The position numbers and the translations under genes were made by a program. From CAZUMJ01 sp964621605 (lineage in GTDB: Bacteria; Actinomycetota; Acidimicrobiia; Acidimicrobiales; Iamiaceae): a DNA stretch of 64,000 nucleotides. Below the pieces are notes generated by a model. It had not been told where the DNA came from. It ran no database searches and worked only from the letters and a program-made list of their open reading frames with translations. Below, piece by piece: positions 25,478 to 34,349 of the stretch. Within the stretch, counting starts at the first letter, position 1. Every line of letters starts with the position of its first letter. Where the stretch lies: assembly GCA_964621605.1 (NCBI GenBank), contig CAZUMJ010000006.1, positions 42,749 to 106,748 on the forward strand, read 5' to 3'.

Positions 25478-27817
25478 GTGACGACCGCGCGAGACCCCGC
25501 CCTGCGCGACCTGCTCGACGCGCTCCGCGAGCGCGACGCGCTCGTCCACGTGGCCGACCTCCCCGCGCGTCCCGCGCGCTACGGGGACACGAGCGCGCCG
25601 ATCCCGTCGCAGGTGTGGGAGCGGCTCGGCGTGGACAACCTGTGGACCCATCAGGCGATCGCCCTCGACCTCGTGCGCGCAGGACGGTCCGTCGTGCTCG
25701 CGACAGGCACCGCCTCAGGTAAGTCGCTCGTCTACCAGACCGCCATCGGCCTGGCAGCCGACGCGGTTCGTGAGCGCGCCGACCCTCCTGGTCGTCGCAC
25801 GTACGCGTCGAGGACCGGGCGGGCGGGGGCGTCGGCCACAGCCTTGCTGTTGTCGCCGACGAAGGCACTCGGCCACGACCAACTCCGCGCGCTCACCGAC
25901 CTCGCCCTGCCTGGGGTCGTTCCAGCCGCATACGACGGCGACAGCACCCCGGAGGAACGCCGTTGGGTGCGCAGCCAAGCGACCGCGATCTTCACGAACC
26001 CCGAGATGCTCCACGTCGGGATCCTGCCGAGCCATGCCCGTTGGGCACCGTTCCTCCGCCGCCTGCGCATCGTGGTGCTCGACGAGCTTCACGTCCTGCG
26101 CGGCGTCTTCGGGAGCCACGTCGGCCACGTGGTGCGGCGCCTCCGTCGGCTTTGCACGCACTACGGCAGCGACCCCGTCTTCGTGTGCTGCTCCGCGACC
26201 ATCGGCGACCCGGCGGTGCTCGCGACCGAGATCTGCGGGCACGACGTCGTGGCGGTCACCGACGACGGCTCACCACGCGGGCCACGCACCGTCGTGCTCG
26301 CCACGCCGCCGCTGCTCGACGTCGACACCGGCACGCGTGCATCGCTACCCCGCCTCGCGGCTGACGTCACCGCACAGCTCGTCACCGGCGGCCACCGCAC
26401 CATCACGTTCTGCCGCAGCCGCCACCTCACCGAGGTCGTGGCTGCCGACGTGGCCCGCAAGGTGCCACCGGAGCTCGCCGAGCGGGTGCGGCCGTATCGG
26501 TCCGGCTACCTGGCGGCCGAGCGGCGAGCCACCGAGGCCGCGCTGGCCGACGGCTCCGTGCGCGCGGTCGTCGCGACGAGCGCCCTCGAGCTCGGCGTCG
26601 ACATCGGCGGGCTCGATGCGGGAGTCCTCATGGGGTTCCCCGGCACGATTGCGTCGCTGTGGCAGCAGATCGGTCGGGTCGGCCGCGGTACCGACCCGTC
26701 CGTTGCCGTCGTGCTCGGCGGTCCCGACCAACTCGACCAGTACCTGCTGCACCATCCCGACGAGGTCTTCAGCCGAGCCCCCGAACCGGTGGTCGTGAAC
26801 CTCGCCAACCCGGCGATCGCCGACCCCGAGTTGGCCTGCGCCGCCTACGAGCTGCCTATCAGCCCGGACGACATGCGCTGGTGGGGTGAGCTCCTTGACG
26901 AAGGGGTTCGGCGGCTAGTGCTCGACGACCGCCTCCGTCTGCAGCCGGGTCGCGGCCGCCAGGACGCTCGTGCGGTGTGGGCGGGCCGAGGCGCACCCGC
27001 GCCAGACGTCGGCCTCCGCAGCGGCTTCTCGCATGAAGTGCGCATCGCGCTCGACGACGGCACGTTGGTCGGCACCGTCGACGTCAGCCGCGCCGCGGCG
27101 GTTGTCCACCCCGGCGCCGTGTACCTACACCGTGGGCAGGCGTACTCGGTGCGCGCGCTCGACTACGACGAACGGGTCGCGCTCGTCGAGCCTGACGACG
27201 GCACGACCAGCACCCGGGCGACGAGCACGAGCGACCTCACCGTGTTGGCGGTCGACGATGAGCGGCCTTTCGGGCGCGGGCGCCTGTCGCTCGGGGCGGT
27301 GGCCATCCACTCCCAGGTGACGGGCTACCAACGCGTCGACGCCGACACGGGGAAGGTGTTGGCGCGCATCCAGTTGGAGCTCCCCCCGTCGACCCTGGTC
27401 ACGCGCGGCTTCTGGTACGAGTTCGACCCCGACGACATCGCAGCTTCGAACCTGCACCAGGACGAACTACCGGGCGCGCTGCACGCGCTCGAGCATGCGG
27501 CGATCGGCATGCTGCCGCTGTTCACGATCTGCGACCGGTGGGACGTCGGGGGGATCTCGACCCCGCAGCTCGACGCACACCGTGGTGCCGTGGTCGCCGT
27601 CTACGACGGCTACCACGGAGGGGCGGGCATCGCTGAGCTCGGCTACGCCGTCGCGGACCGCCACCTTGCCGCGACCCTCGCATTGATCGAGGCGTGCGGC
27701 TGCCAGGACGGCTGCCCGTCGTGCATCCAGTCTCCGAAGTGCGGGAACGGCAACGAGCCTCTCGACAAGCACGGCGCTCGTGCCCTCCTTCGGGTGGTCA
27801 CCCAACCGCTGCGCTAG
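25478..27817 (+). CDS. MrfA/YprA-like DEAD/H helicase with DUF1998 zinc domain
   Basis: A 779-residue superfamily 2 helicase. Motif I is ATGTASGKSLVYQ, motif II LDELH, motif III CSATIGD, and motif VI QQIGRVGRGTDPS. The C-terminus has the four-Cys DUF1998 zinc site, CGCQDGCPSCIQSPKCGNGN. MrfA of B. subtilis unwinds DNA 3' to 5' and works in mitomycin C repair; the mycobacterial relative (Rv3649/SftH) is similarly placed beside the Tad locus. I start it at GTG 25478; an in-frame GTG at 25469 is possible. It is divergent from the BldG-like gene. Confidence 0.93.
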   Translation: MTTARDPALRDLLDALRERDALVHVADLPARPARYGDTSAPIPSQVWERLGVDNLWTHQAIALDLVRAGRSVVLATGTASGKSLVYQTAIGLAADAVRERADPPGRRTYASRTGRAGASATALLLSPTKALGHDQLRALTDLALPGVVPAAYDGDSTPEERRWVRSQATAIFTNPEMLHVGILPSHARWAPFLRRLRIVVLDELHVLRGVFGSHVGHVVRRLRRLCTHYGSDPVFVCCSATIGDPAVLATEICGHDVVAVTDDGSPRGPRTVVLATPPLLDVDTGTRASLPRLAADVTAQLVTGGHRTITFCRSRHLTEVVAADVARKVPPELAERVRPYRSGYLAAERRATEAALADGSVRAVVATSALELGVDIGGLDAGVLMGFPGTIASLWQQIGRVGRGTDPSVAVVLGGPDQLDQYLLHHPDEVFSRAPEPVVVNLANPAIADPELACAAYELPISPDDMRWWGELLDEGVRRLVLDDRLRLQPGRGRQDARAVWAGRGAPAPDVGLRSGFSHEVRIALDDGTLVGTVDVSRAAAVVHPGAVYLHRGQAYSVRALDYDERVALVEPDDGTTSTRATSTSDLTVLAVDDERPFGRGRLSLGAVAIHSQVTGYQRVDADTGKVLARIQLELPPSTLVTRGFWYEFDPDDIAASNLHQDELPGALHALEHAAIGMLPLFTICDRWDVGGISTPQLDAHRGAVVAVYDGYHGGAGIAELGYAVADRHLAATLALIEACGCQDGCPSCIQSPKCGNGNEPLDKHGARALLRVVTQPLR

Positions 27818-27840
27818 CCAGACACGGGACGCGCGCCGCG

Positions 27841-27960
27841 CCGGGGCGAGCGCCGCGGCGGGGCGCCTCTGCACCGGGGCGAACTCCACGGCGGAGTCCC
27901 TCTGCGCCGGGGGCGAACTCCACGGCGGGGTCCCCCTGTGCCGGGCGCTTCACGGCACCG
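27841..27960. repeat. About 33-base GC-rich tandem repeat, 3.5 units
   Basis: Units begin CCGGGGCGA or a close variant at 27841, 27874, 27907 and 27941 and are 33, 33 and 34 bases long, with the last incomplete. The middle unit holds a short hairpin, ACTCC-ACGGC-GGAGT. The array fills the space between the convergent helicase and TadE genes and runs into the last codons of TadE. No protein is evident from it. Confidence 0.75.
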
Positions 27961-28492
27961 CCGAATCATGTGGGGCGCCACGCCCTGCCTCTGTGGGCAT
28001 GGCCACGGCACCGACGACCTGGATCTCGTGCAGCAGACGACCGACGAGCGGAACCCGAGGGCGGAGCCGCACGCGCACGGTGGCTCGGACGAGTGTGCCG
28101 TCGCCGGGCACCGGGCCGACGCCCACGGCGACCTCCTCGCCGCGCAGCCCTGGTGCGGCCCCAAGGGCAACCGCGCGCGCGTCGACGGTCGGGTCCACCG
28201 CTGCGGCACGGGCACTCGCACGGGCGGCGACAACGGCAAGCACCTGCGCCCGCACGACAAGCGCGGCCTGCACGACCAACAGCAGGCTCACCATGAGGAC
28301 GGGAAGGATCAGGGCGAACTCGACCGTCGCCTGGCCGGCAGCACGCGCGAGGTTGTCGGCGTCCGCGGGCTGCTCGGCGGCGGGAGACGCACCGCCGCCG
28401 CCACGATCCCCTACCGCGCCGCTCGCGCGACCCTCGCCGAGCCCACCGCGCTCGCGACGACGAACGAGTGACGGCGGACGCCGTCGGGCCAT
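27950..28492 (-). CDS. TadE-like pseudopilin
   Basis: A 180-residue protein with a basic leader of about 60 residues followed by GQATVEFALILPVLMVSLLLVVQ. This is the TadE signature: cleavage after Gly by the prepilin peptidase, Glu at +5 and an aromatic at +6, then a membrane helix. The rest is a small outer domain. TadE-type pseudopilins assist Flp pilus assembly. Its ATG overlaps the stop of the pilin gene by one base. It is the last gene of the Tad operon. Confidence 0.87.
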   Translation of the reverse strand: MARRRPPSLVRRRERGGLGEGRASGAVGDRGGGGASPAAEQPADADNLARAAGQATVEFALILPVLMVSLLLVVQAALVVRAQVLAVVAARASARAAAVDPTVDARAVALGAAPGLRGEEVAVGVGPVPGDGTLVRATVRVRLRPRVPLVGRLLHEIQVVGAVAMPTEAGRGAPHDSAVP

Positions 28493-28890
28493 CAGCGCAC
28501 CTGTTCGAGGAGGTGATCGAACACCCCATCGAAGAGCGCGCCGATCTTGCCCGACCCGGTCGCCCAGGCGACGAGCAGCAACGCGATGGTTGCCGCTCCG
28601 AGCAGGACGAGCGCGTACTCCGCTGTCGCCTGCCCACCGTCGTTGCCCGACTCGTCTCGCGACCGTCCACCGGCGGTAGAGACCGTCGCCGTCAGGCCGA
28701 CCGCGGCAACGCCGAAGTGGACAGCCCGGGCGACCGCGCACGCCAACGAGCGAACGAGACACAGGAGCGGCACGCACAACGCCGCGCGTGCGGTGCGCGC
28801 AGCGCGCGCCGAGGCAGGGCACGCGGTGCGCCGGAGAGGGGGATCGGCCGGATCGGCAGCAGATCGAGCGGTGGCAGGGCTGAGGGGCAT
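28492..28890 (-). CDS. Flp-type pilin (DUF4244-like) with unusually long leader
   Basis: A 132-residue precursor. The mature part follows GGQATAEYALVLLGAATIAL: cleavage after Gly, Glu at +5 and Tyr at +6, the Flp/Tad consensus, then one hydrophobic helix and a short tail GVFDHLLEQVR, about 46 residues in all. That matches the DUF4244 pilins of actinobacterial Tad loci (Rv3656c). The leader, however, is about 86 residues and contains its own hydrophobic stretch; usual leaders are far shorter. ATG 28890 is supported by GGAG upstream; an in-frame GTG within the leader has no ribosome site that I can see. Confidence 0.85.
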   Translation of the reverse strand: MPLSPATARSAADPADPPLRRTACPASARAARTARAALCVPLLCLVRSLACAVARAVHFGVAAVGLTATVSTAGGRSRDESGNDGGQATAEYALVLLGAATIALLLVAWATGSGKIGALFDGVFDHLLEQVR

Positions 28891-28943
28891 GGGGACTCCA
28901 GTTGGAGGGACGGTGAGCTGAGGGGAAGTGCCAGCGAGACGCT

Positions 28944-29639
28944 TCAGGGGCCGGACGGCAGCGATCGCAGCGATCGGACGGCGAGCGGCGCCACCGTCAG
29001 CAGCGCGAACGCGGGCAGCACGCACGCGACGAGGGGAAGCAGCAGGCGCACCGAGAGCCGCCTTGCCGCCGCCTCGAGCAACCGACTCTGCGCAAGGCGC
29101 AACTCGCCGCTCAAGCGCTCCAGGTTCGGGGCCAGGGGATCGCCGTCGCGTGTCGCGGCGAGCAGCACAGTTGTCAGCGGGCGCACGGCATCGCCGGCGT
29201 CTGCAACCAGTTCGCCGAGCACGTCCGCGAACAACCACCCCCCTGCGAGCCGCGCACACGCCCCGTCGACCGCGTCTCCCAACGGTCCGGGCACGCAACC
29301 CGAGACCGCCAGGAGCGCCTCGGCCGGGGTGGCTCCGGCGTGCACCCCGACGGCGAGCAGATCGACGAGCAACGGCATCTCCGCATCGATGCACGACGTG
29401 CGTCGCCGCAGCTTGGTGCGGGCCCGGGCCGGTGGCCACGCGACCCCGATCGCCACACACACGACCCCCGCGAGGGGGCTCCACGGGACGCACGCGACGG
29501 CAAGCAGGGCCATGCAGCCAAGCAGCACGTCGTCGGCGGGCCTCTCCGACGTTTCGGCTGTTGCCAGACCCACCGACCGCAGCGCGACGCGCACCGCTGC
29601 CCCGAGAGCAGCCAACGGGTTGATCGCCCCGGCGATCAC
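28944..29639 (-). CDS. tadC: TadC-like inner membrane platform protein
   Basis: A 231-residue protein of the GspF/TadC family: an N-terminal pair of hydrophobic segments (DVLLGCMALLAVACVPW), the soluble part with DAEMPLLVDLLAVGVHAGATPAEALLAV, and two C-terminal membrane segments (SVRLLLPLVACVLPAFALLTVAP). With TadB it forms the assembly platform for the pilus. It starts at GTG 29639 sharing four bases (GTGA) with the end of tadB. Confidence 0.87.
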   Translation of the reverse strand: MIAGAINPLAALGAAVRVALRSVGLATAETSERPADDVLLGCMALLAVACVPWSPLAGVVCVAIGVAWPPARARTKLRRRTSCIDAEMPLLVDLLAVGVHAGATPAEALLAVSGCVPGPLGDAVDGACARLAGGWLFADVLGELVADAGDAVRPLTTVLLAATRDGDPLAPNLERLSGELRLAQSRLLEAAARRLSVRLLLPLVACVLPAFALLTVAPLAVRSLRSLPSGP

Positions 29640-30349
29640 CGCCCGCCACCGAGCTGCGCGGTGAGGTGCCGCATCCACAGCAGGCCAACGGTGTCGCACA
29701 CGACGCCCAGCGCGACGCACGCCGCTGCCACCGGGTCGCGCACGGTGCTGCCGAACAGTCCCGGGTCGGCGGCGGCCGACACGGCCAGCACGCCGATCGG
29801 CGCGCACGCCAGAAGCAACGCCGAAGCCTTGGCCTGCGCGGCTGCGGCGGCGACCTCTCGCCGTGCCGCGTGGCGTGCTCGTAGCGCCCGTGCCGCAGCA
29901 TCGAAACCACGGGCAGGGTCACCACCTCCCGCCCACGCCGCACGTCCGACGGCGGCCACGAGGCGCGCCGAGTCCGTCGCTTCGCGGCGCGCCCACGTGT
30001 CGAGCCCCTCAGCCAACGGCCCGTCGGCGCACACCTGCAGGCGCGTTGCGAGTGGGCCGCCCACCACTGAACATGCATCGTCGAGCGCGGCGTGCACGGC
30101 CAGCCCCGAGCGCACTCCTCGACTGACGAGGTCGAGCACCTCGACCAACGCGACCTCGTCGAGCCGTGCGGCTCGACGCTGCACCAAGCGCCGACGCACC
30201 CAGGGGCGACACGCCAGAGCGCACGCTGTCAGCAGCCCAACCGCCGCGACTCCCGTGACCGCCCAGGCGAGCCCAACCAACACCAACACCTGCGCCGCAA
30301 CCGGAAGCGGTCGACGCCCGGTTCCCTCCGCGCCGGTCTCAACGCGCAC
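29636..30349 (-). CDS. tadB: TadB-like inner membrane platform protein
   Basis: A 237-residue GspF/TadB-family protein, shorter than the classical 300 or so residues but usual for actinobacterial loci. It has an N-terminal membrane pair (AAQVLVLVGLAWAVTGVAAVGLL), the soluble motif LVEVLDLVSRGVRSGLAVHAAL, and two C-terminal membrane segments. I start at GTG 30349, which overlaps the end of tadA by 11 bases. It pairs with tadC as the assembly platform. Confidence 0.86.
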   Translation of the reverse strand: MRVETGAEGTGRRPLPVAAQVLVLVGLAWAVTGVAAVGLLTACALACRPWVRRRLVQRRAARLDEVALVEVLDLVSRGVRSGLAVHAALDDACSVVGGPLATRLQVCADGPLAEGLDTWARREATDSARLVAAVGRAAWAGGGDPARGFDAAARALRARHAARREVAAAAAQAKASALLLACAPIGVLAVSAAADPGLFGSTVRDPVAAACVALGVVCDTVGLLWMRHLTAQLGGGR

Positions 30350-31475
30350 GACGGGCCTCGTGTCCGACGCCCTGTCGACAGAGGGGAGGGTCCGCTCCGA
30401 CGAGGAGTTGCCCGTCGCGCACGACATGGCGGACCCCGTCACGTTCGTTGCGCTCGACGAGCGCGACGGCGTCGATGCGCCGGGAGCCGTCCGAGCCGCG
30501 GGCAACGTGCACCACCGCATCGAGGGCGCTGCGGATCTGGACGCGCACCGCCTCGACTGCGAGGCCGGTCCCGGCCAACAAGACGAGGGTTTCGAGGCGC
30601 CGCAGCGCGTCGGCCGGGTCGTTCGCGTGGAGGGTCCCGAGCGTGCCCCGGTGCCCGGTGTGCATGGCCTGCACGAGATCGAGCGCCTCACCGCCGCGGC
30701 ATTCGCCCACCACGATGCGATCGGGTCGCATGCGCAGAACGGTGCGCACCAGGTCGCGCAGCGTCACGCCGCCACGGCCGTCCGCGTTCGCAGGACGGGC
30801 TTCGAGCCGCACCACGTGCGGAAGTGGCAGGGCAAGCTCCGCGGTGTCTTCGACGGTGACGACCCGTTCGCGCGGGTCGATGGCGGCCGCCAGCGCGTTG
30901 AGGAAGGTCGTCTTGCCCGCGCCGGTACCGCCGCTGACCACGACGTTGGCGCGGGCCTCGACCAACGAGGTGATGCACCCAACGACGTCGGAGGGACCGA
31001 ACTCGCCGAGGGCAACGGAACGGGTACGAAAACGGCGGATCGTCACGCAGGGCCCGTCGGGCGCCAGCGGAGCCAACACGACGTTCACGCGCGACCCGTC
31101 GGCGAGGCGCACATCCACGATCGGACTGCTGCGGTCGACGCGCCGCCCGGCGGCAGCGACGGTTCGCTCGACGAGGGCGTCGAGCGTGGCGCGGTCGACC
31201 ACCACGCCCGAACGCACCACAGCGCCGTGGCGCTCGACCCATACCTCGCCGGGACCGTTGAGCATCACCTCGCTCACGCTCGGGTCGCCGAGGAGGCCGT
31301 CGAGGCGGCTTCCCACCAACGCCGAGGGCGTGCACGAGGGAACAGACGCGCGGGCGTCGGCACTCGAGCGCACGTCGACAGGCACCCGCCGCGAGGCGAC
31401 ACCCGTGGGCGGACCCAGGTGGGCGCCATGCGCGCCCACAGCACCACGACCCATCAACCGACCCCGCTGCACCAT
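30339..31475 (-). CDS. tadA: Tad pilus secretion ATPase (TadA/CpaF-like)
   Basis: A 378-residue type II/IV secretion ATPase. Walker A is VVSGGTGAGKTTFLNALAA, the Asp-box is TVEDTAELAL, Walker B is RPDRIVVGECRGGEALDLV, and the His-box is GHRGTLGTLHAND. It powers pilin assembly from the cytoplasmic face. GGGAGG lies six bases before ATG 31475 and a probable promoter lies 45-80 bases upstream. No TadZ or Ssd-like gene precedes it, unlike M. tuberculosis, where Rv3660c fills that place. Confidence 0.92.
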   Translation of the reverse strand: MVQRGRLMGRGAVGAHGAHLGPPTGVASRRVPVDVRSSADARASVPSCTPSALVGSRLDGLLGDPSVSEVMLNGPGEVWVERHGAVVRSGVVVDRATLDALVERTVAAAGRRVDRSSPIVDVRLADGSRVNVVLAPLAPDGPCVTIRRFRTRSVALGEFGPSDVVGCITSLVEARANVVVSGGTGAGKTTFLNALAAAIDPRERVVTVEDTAELALPLPHVVRLEARPANADGRGGVTLRDLVRTVLRMRPDRIVVGECRGGEALDLVQAMHTGHRGTLGTLHANDPADALRRLETLVLLAGTGLAVEAVRVQIRSALDAVVHVARGSDGSRRIDAVALVERNERDGVRHVVRDGQLLVGADPPLCRQGVGHEARRAR

Positions 31476-31526
31476 TGCTGCCCTCCCCGGGCGCGTCGAA
31501 CGAACCGGGGGGAAGTCGGTGGGCAG

Positions 31527-31555
31527 AACCTACGGCTCGAAGGCGACGATCGCAA
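31527..31555 (-). promoter_or_regulatory. Probable sigma-70-type promoter of the Tad operon
   Basis: On the minus strand TTGCGA (31555-31550) and TAGGTT (31532-31527) are separated by exactly 17 bases. They match TTGACA at four of six positions and TANNNT, which is good for a high-GC actinobacterium. Transcription would start near 31520, giving a leader of about 45 bases before tadA. Confidence 0.45.
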
Positions 31556-31702
31556 CGGTCCAGATCGCGCCGCCGGTCCACATCGTCCGGTCGCCGCCAG
31601 CCCTTCTCACCGGGCCGTCGTCGCCCCGTGGGTCCGGTCGCGGTGCGGAGCGATCCCCATGTCGAAGTGGCGTCATCGCCTCACGGCCCTAAGCTCGGCT
31701 CC

Positions 31703-32482
31703 GTGGAGGCCGCCTTCTTCGACCTCGACAAGACGGTCATCGCACGAGCCTCCATGGTCGCGTTCGGTCCGCCGTTGCACCGCGCCGGGCTCCTGTCACG
31801 CTGGCTGGTCCTGCGGGCCCTCTACGCACAGTTGGTGTTCCAGTTCGTCGGGGCCGACGAGGAACGGATGGTCAAGATGCGCGAGGCCGTCCTGCGCGTC
31901 ACCCGCGGCTGGGAACAGGCCCGCATCTCCGAGATCGTGCACGAGACGATCGACGAGGTCATCGAGCCGATCGTGTTCGCGGAGGCGCTCCAGCTCATCG
32001 ACGAACACCGCGCCGCGGGCCGTCGGGTGTACATCGTGTCGGCGTCACCGGAGGAGATCGTCGCTCCGCTCGCACAACACCTTGGCGTCGACGAGGCCAT
32101 CGCCACACGGGCCCGTCTCGACGCGGAGGGCCGGTACACGGGCGAGGTCGAGTTCTACTCCTACGGCCCGTTCAAGGCAGAGGCAATCCGGCGCGCGGCG
32201 CAACGCCACGGCATCGACCTCGGCCGCTCGTACGCCTACTCCGACTCCGCCACAGACCTCCCGATGCTCGAGGCGGTCGGGCATCCCGTCGCGGTGAACC
32301 CCGATCGCGACCTGCTCAAAGCGGCACGGGAGCGGGAGTGGGAGGTGCGCTACTTCGGGCGCCAGGTCCGGCTGCGCGACCGCATCCCGCAGGGTCGCAC
32401 CGTGCCGATTGCGGTGGCCGGCGGGGTCGGGCTCGGCGCGGCCGGGGCCGTGGCCGCGGCGGCATGGCGCCGCAAGCGCTGA
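31703..32482 (+). CDS. HAD-superfamily (IB) phosphatase, SerB-like
   Basis: A 259-residue HAD hydrolase. Motif I is AFFDLDKTVIA, motif II is YIVSASPEE, the Lys of motif III is in GPFKAEAI, and motif IV is AYSDSATDLPMLE. The subfamily IB cap lies between motifs I and II. The C-terminus ends in a hydrophobic Gly-Ala segment and basic tail (AGAVAAAAWRRKR), probably a membrane anchor. It is the counterpart of Rv3661, next to the Tad genes in mycobacteria. The substrate is unknown; phosphoserine is only one possibility. The GTG at 31703 fits the first strand of the domain. Confidence 0.9.
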   Translation: MEAAFFDLDKTVIARASMVAFGPPLHRAGLLSRWLVLRALYAQLVFQFVGADEERMVKMREAVLRVTRGWEQARISEIVHETIDEVIEPIVFAEALQLIDEHRAAGRRVYIVSASPEEIVAPLAQHLGVDEAIATRARLDAEGRYTGEVEFYSYGPFKAEAIRRAAQRHGIDLGRSYAYSDSATDLPMLEAVGHPVAVNPDRDLLKAAREREWEVRYFGRQVRLRDRIPQGRTVPIAVAGGVGLGAAGAVAAAAWRRKR

Positions 32483-32598
32483 ACGCACGGCGACACCGCC
32501 CGCTCCGCCGGGCGGCCCGAGAGCCAGATCTGCTCGACGCGTGTGGCACCTGACACCCGCGGGACACCGGCCGGAACGGGTGCCTATCATGGCCGACC

Positions 32599-32673
32599 AT
32601 GAAGAAGCTGCTCATCCTCCTGGTCCTCGTCGCGCTCGGTGCGGTTGCTGCCAAGAAGTTCGCCTCCGCCTGA
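32599..32673 (+). CDS. 24-residue single-pass membrane peptide
   Basis: A tiny frame beginning MKKLLILLVLVALGAVAA and ending KKFASA. A basic N-terminus, one hydrophobic helix and a Lys-Lys end make a plausible one-pass peptide of the DLW-39-like kind found in actinobacteria. A strong hairpin starts 17 bases after its stop codon, which supports its being a separate transcription unit. Length makes chance possible; third-position GC and the compact signal-like order argue for it. Confidence 0.5.
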   Translation: MKKLLILLVLVALGAVAAKKFASA

Positions 32674-32690
32674 GTCCGACCCGTCTGTAG

Positions 32691-32720
32691 CGACACCGGG
32701 CGACCTCTCGCTCGGTGTCG
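32691..32720 (+). terminator. Probable terminator hairpin after the 24-residue peptide
   Basis: CGACACCG (32691-32698) and CGGTGTCG (32713-32720) form a perfect 8-bp stem, with a further CGA/TCG pairing in the 14-base loop. The following bases begin TTGCG, so the U tract is weak, as is usual at high GC. Confidence 0.55.
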
Positions 32721-32740
32721 TTGCGCGTCCGGACGAGGGC

Positions 32741-32788
32741 GCAACGCCGCACGCCGGCGCAACGCCGCACGCCGGCGCAACGCCGCGC
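32741..32788. repeat. 18-base tandem repeat, 2.7 units
   Basis: The unit GCAACGCCGCACGCCGGC occurs at 32741-32758 and 32759-32776 exactly, then partly to 32788. It lies between the peptide gene and the end of purH. No function is visible. Confidence 0.8.
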
Positions 32789-32840
32789 AGGTACGAACGC
32801 GATCGTCACGCGGACGACTCACGCGTCAGGCCGCGCCCGG

Positions 32841-34349
32841 TCAGTGCAGGAAGTGCCGTTCCCCGGTGAACACCATCGCCAGCCCGAGCTCGTCGGCGCG
32901 CGCGATGTTCTCGTCGTCGCGCATCGCGCCACCAGGCTGGATGACCACCGCGGCACCTGCCTCCGCGGCCGCCTCTATGCCATCCGCGAACGGGTAGAAC
33001 GCGTCGGAGGCACACGCGCCCCCGACAGCCCGGGTTGCGGCCTTCGTGGCCGCCAGGAGGCCCGACTCCACGCGGTTCTGCTGCCCGGCGCCGATGCCCC
33101 ACGCCGTGCGGTCCTTGACCAGCACGATGGCGTTCGACTTCACCCAACCGACGAGCCGCCACGCCAGCTCGGCGTCCGCCCACTCGGCGTCGGTCGGTTG
33201 CCGTCGGGTCACCACGCGCCAGCTGTCGCGAGCCGCCGCAAACCCATGGGCGTCCTGCACCAAGAAGCCGCCGCCGATCTGGCGAAGCTCCAGGGGCTCG
33301 GTGGTGGGTGCGGGCGCAGTCAGGATGCGGGTGTTCTTGCGTCGCCCGATGAGTGACTCGACGACACCGTCCTCGTAGCCCGGGGCGATGATCACGTCGG
33401 CCTGCGCCGCAGCCACGATGTGCTCGCACGTCGCCGCATCTACGGGGCGGTTGAGCGCCACGATGCCCCCGAACGCGGAACGGCTATCGCAGTCGTAGGC
33501 ACGCTGATAGGCATCGGCAAGCGACAGGCCGACCGCGACGCCGCACGGGTTCGCATGCTTCACGATCACGGCCGCCGGCTCGTCGTCGAGGTCGTGCACG
33601 CAACGCCACGCGGCATCTGCGTCGTACAGGTTGAGGTAGCTGAGCGCCAGGCCCGAGTGCTGCTCGATGCCGTCCCACCACGACGTCGTGTGCATGCGGC
33701 GGTAGCGCGCCCCACGCTGGTGCGGGTTCTCGCCGTAGCGGGTGATCTGGACCTGCTCGAGAGCCAGGTGCAGCGTAGTCGGGAGCTCTGCCGCGTCGGG
33801 CCCGGTCTCGTCGAGCCACGACACGATCTCCGCGTCGTACGCGGCGGTCGTGGCGAACGCCTTGCGCGCCAGCGCCCGGCGGGTGTCGGCACCGATCGCA
33901 CCGTCCGCGCGCACCTCGTCGAGCACCCGCTCGTAGTCGGCCGGGTCGACGACGACTGCCACGTGGGCGAAGTTCTTCGCCGCGGCACGCACCATCGCCG
34001 GCCCACCGATGTCGATAAGTTCGATACCCGGCTCTGACCGGAACGGGTACAGGTTCACGACCACCAGATCGAACGGCTCGATGCCGTACTGGTCGAGGTC
34101 CGCGCGGTGCGACGGGTCGCTCGGATCGGCGAGGATGCCGCCGTGCACCTTCGGGTGCAGGGTCACGACCCGATGGCCCAGGATCGCCGGGAAGCCGGTG
34201 ATGTCCGCGGTGTCGGTGACCGTGAGGCCCGCGTCACGCAAGGCCTTGGCAGTCCCGCCACTCGACACGAGGTCACACCCTGCGGCCGCCAGGCCCTGGG
34301 CCAACTCGACGATGCCGGACTTGTCGTAGACGGACAGCAGCGCTCTCAC
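32841..34349 (-). CDS. purH: Bifunctional AICAR transformylase/IMP cyclohydrolase
   Basis: A 502-residue PurH doing the last two steps to IMP. The N-terminal cyclohydrolase (MGS-like) domain has [15 protein letters not shown] and [19 protein letters not shown] residues ([17 protein letters not shown]). The AICAR transformylase part has the catalytic Lys-His pair in [12 protein letters not shown] and ends [14 protein letters not shown] 34349 shares four bases (GTGA) with the stop of purN. Length is normal for the family. Confidence 0.97.
   Translation of the reverse strand: MRALLSVYDKSGIVELAQGLAAAGCDLVSSGGTAKALRDAGLTVTDTADITGFPAILGHRVVTLHPKVHGGILADPSDPSHRADLDQYGIEPFDLVVVNLYPFRSEPGIELIDIGGPAMVRAAAKNFAHVAVVVDPADYERVLDEVRADGAIGADTRRALARKAFATTAAYDAEIVSWLDETGPDAAELPTTLHLALEQVQITRYGENPHQRGARYRRMHTTSWWDGIEQHSGLALSYLNLYDADAAWRCVHDLDDEPAAVIVKHANPCGVAVGLSLADAYQRAYDCDSRSAFGGIVALNRPVDAATCEHIVAAAQADVIIAPGYEDGVVESLIGRRKNTRILTAPAPTTEPLELRQIGGGFLVQDAHGFAAARDSWRVVTRRQPTDAEWADAELAWRLVGWVKSNAIVLVKDRTAWGIGAGQQNRVESGLLAATKAATRAVGGACASDAFYPFADGIEAAAEAGAAVVIQPGGAMRDDENIARADELGLAMVFTGERHFLH

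Noticed and set aside
31703..32482. Phosphoserine phosphatase SerB
   Set aside because: The HAD motifs match the IB subfamily, but the C-terminal membrane-like tail and the neighbourhood point to the Rv3661-like group, so the specific name is not supported.
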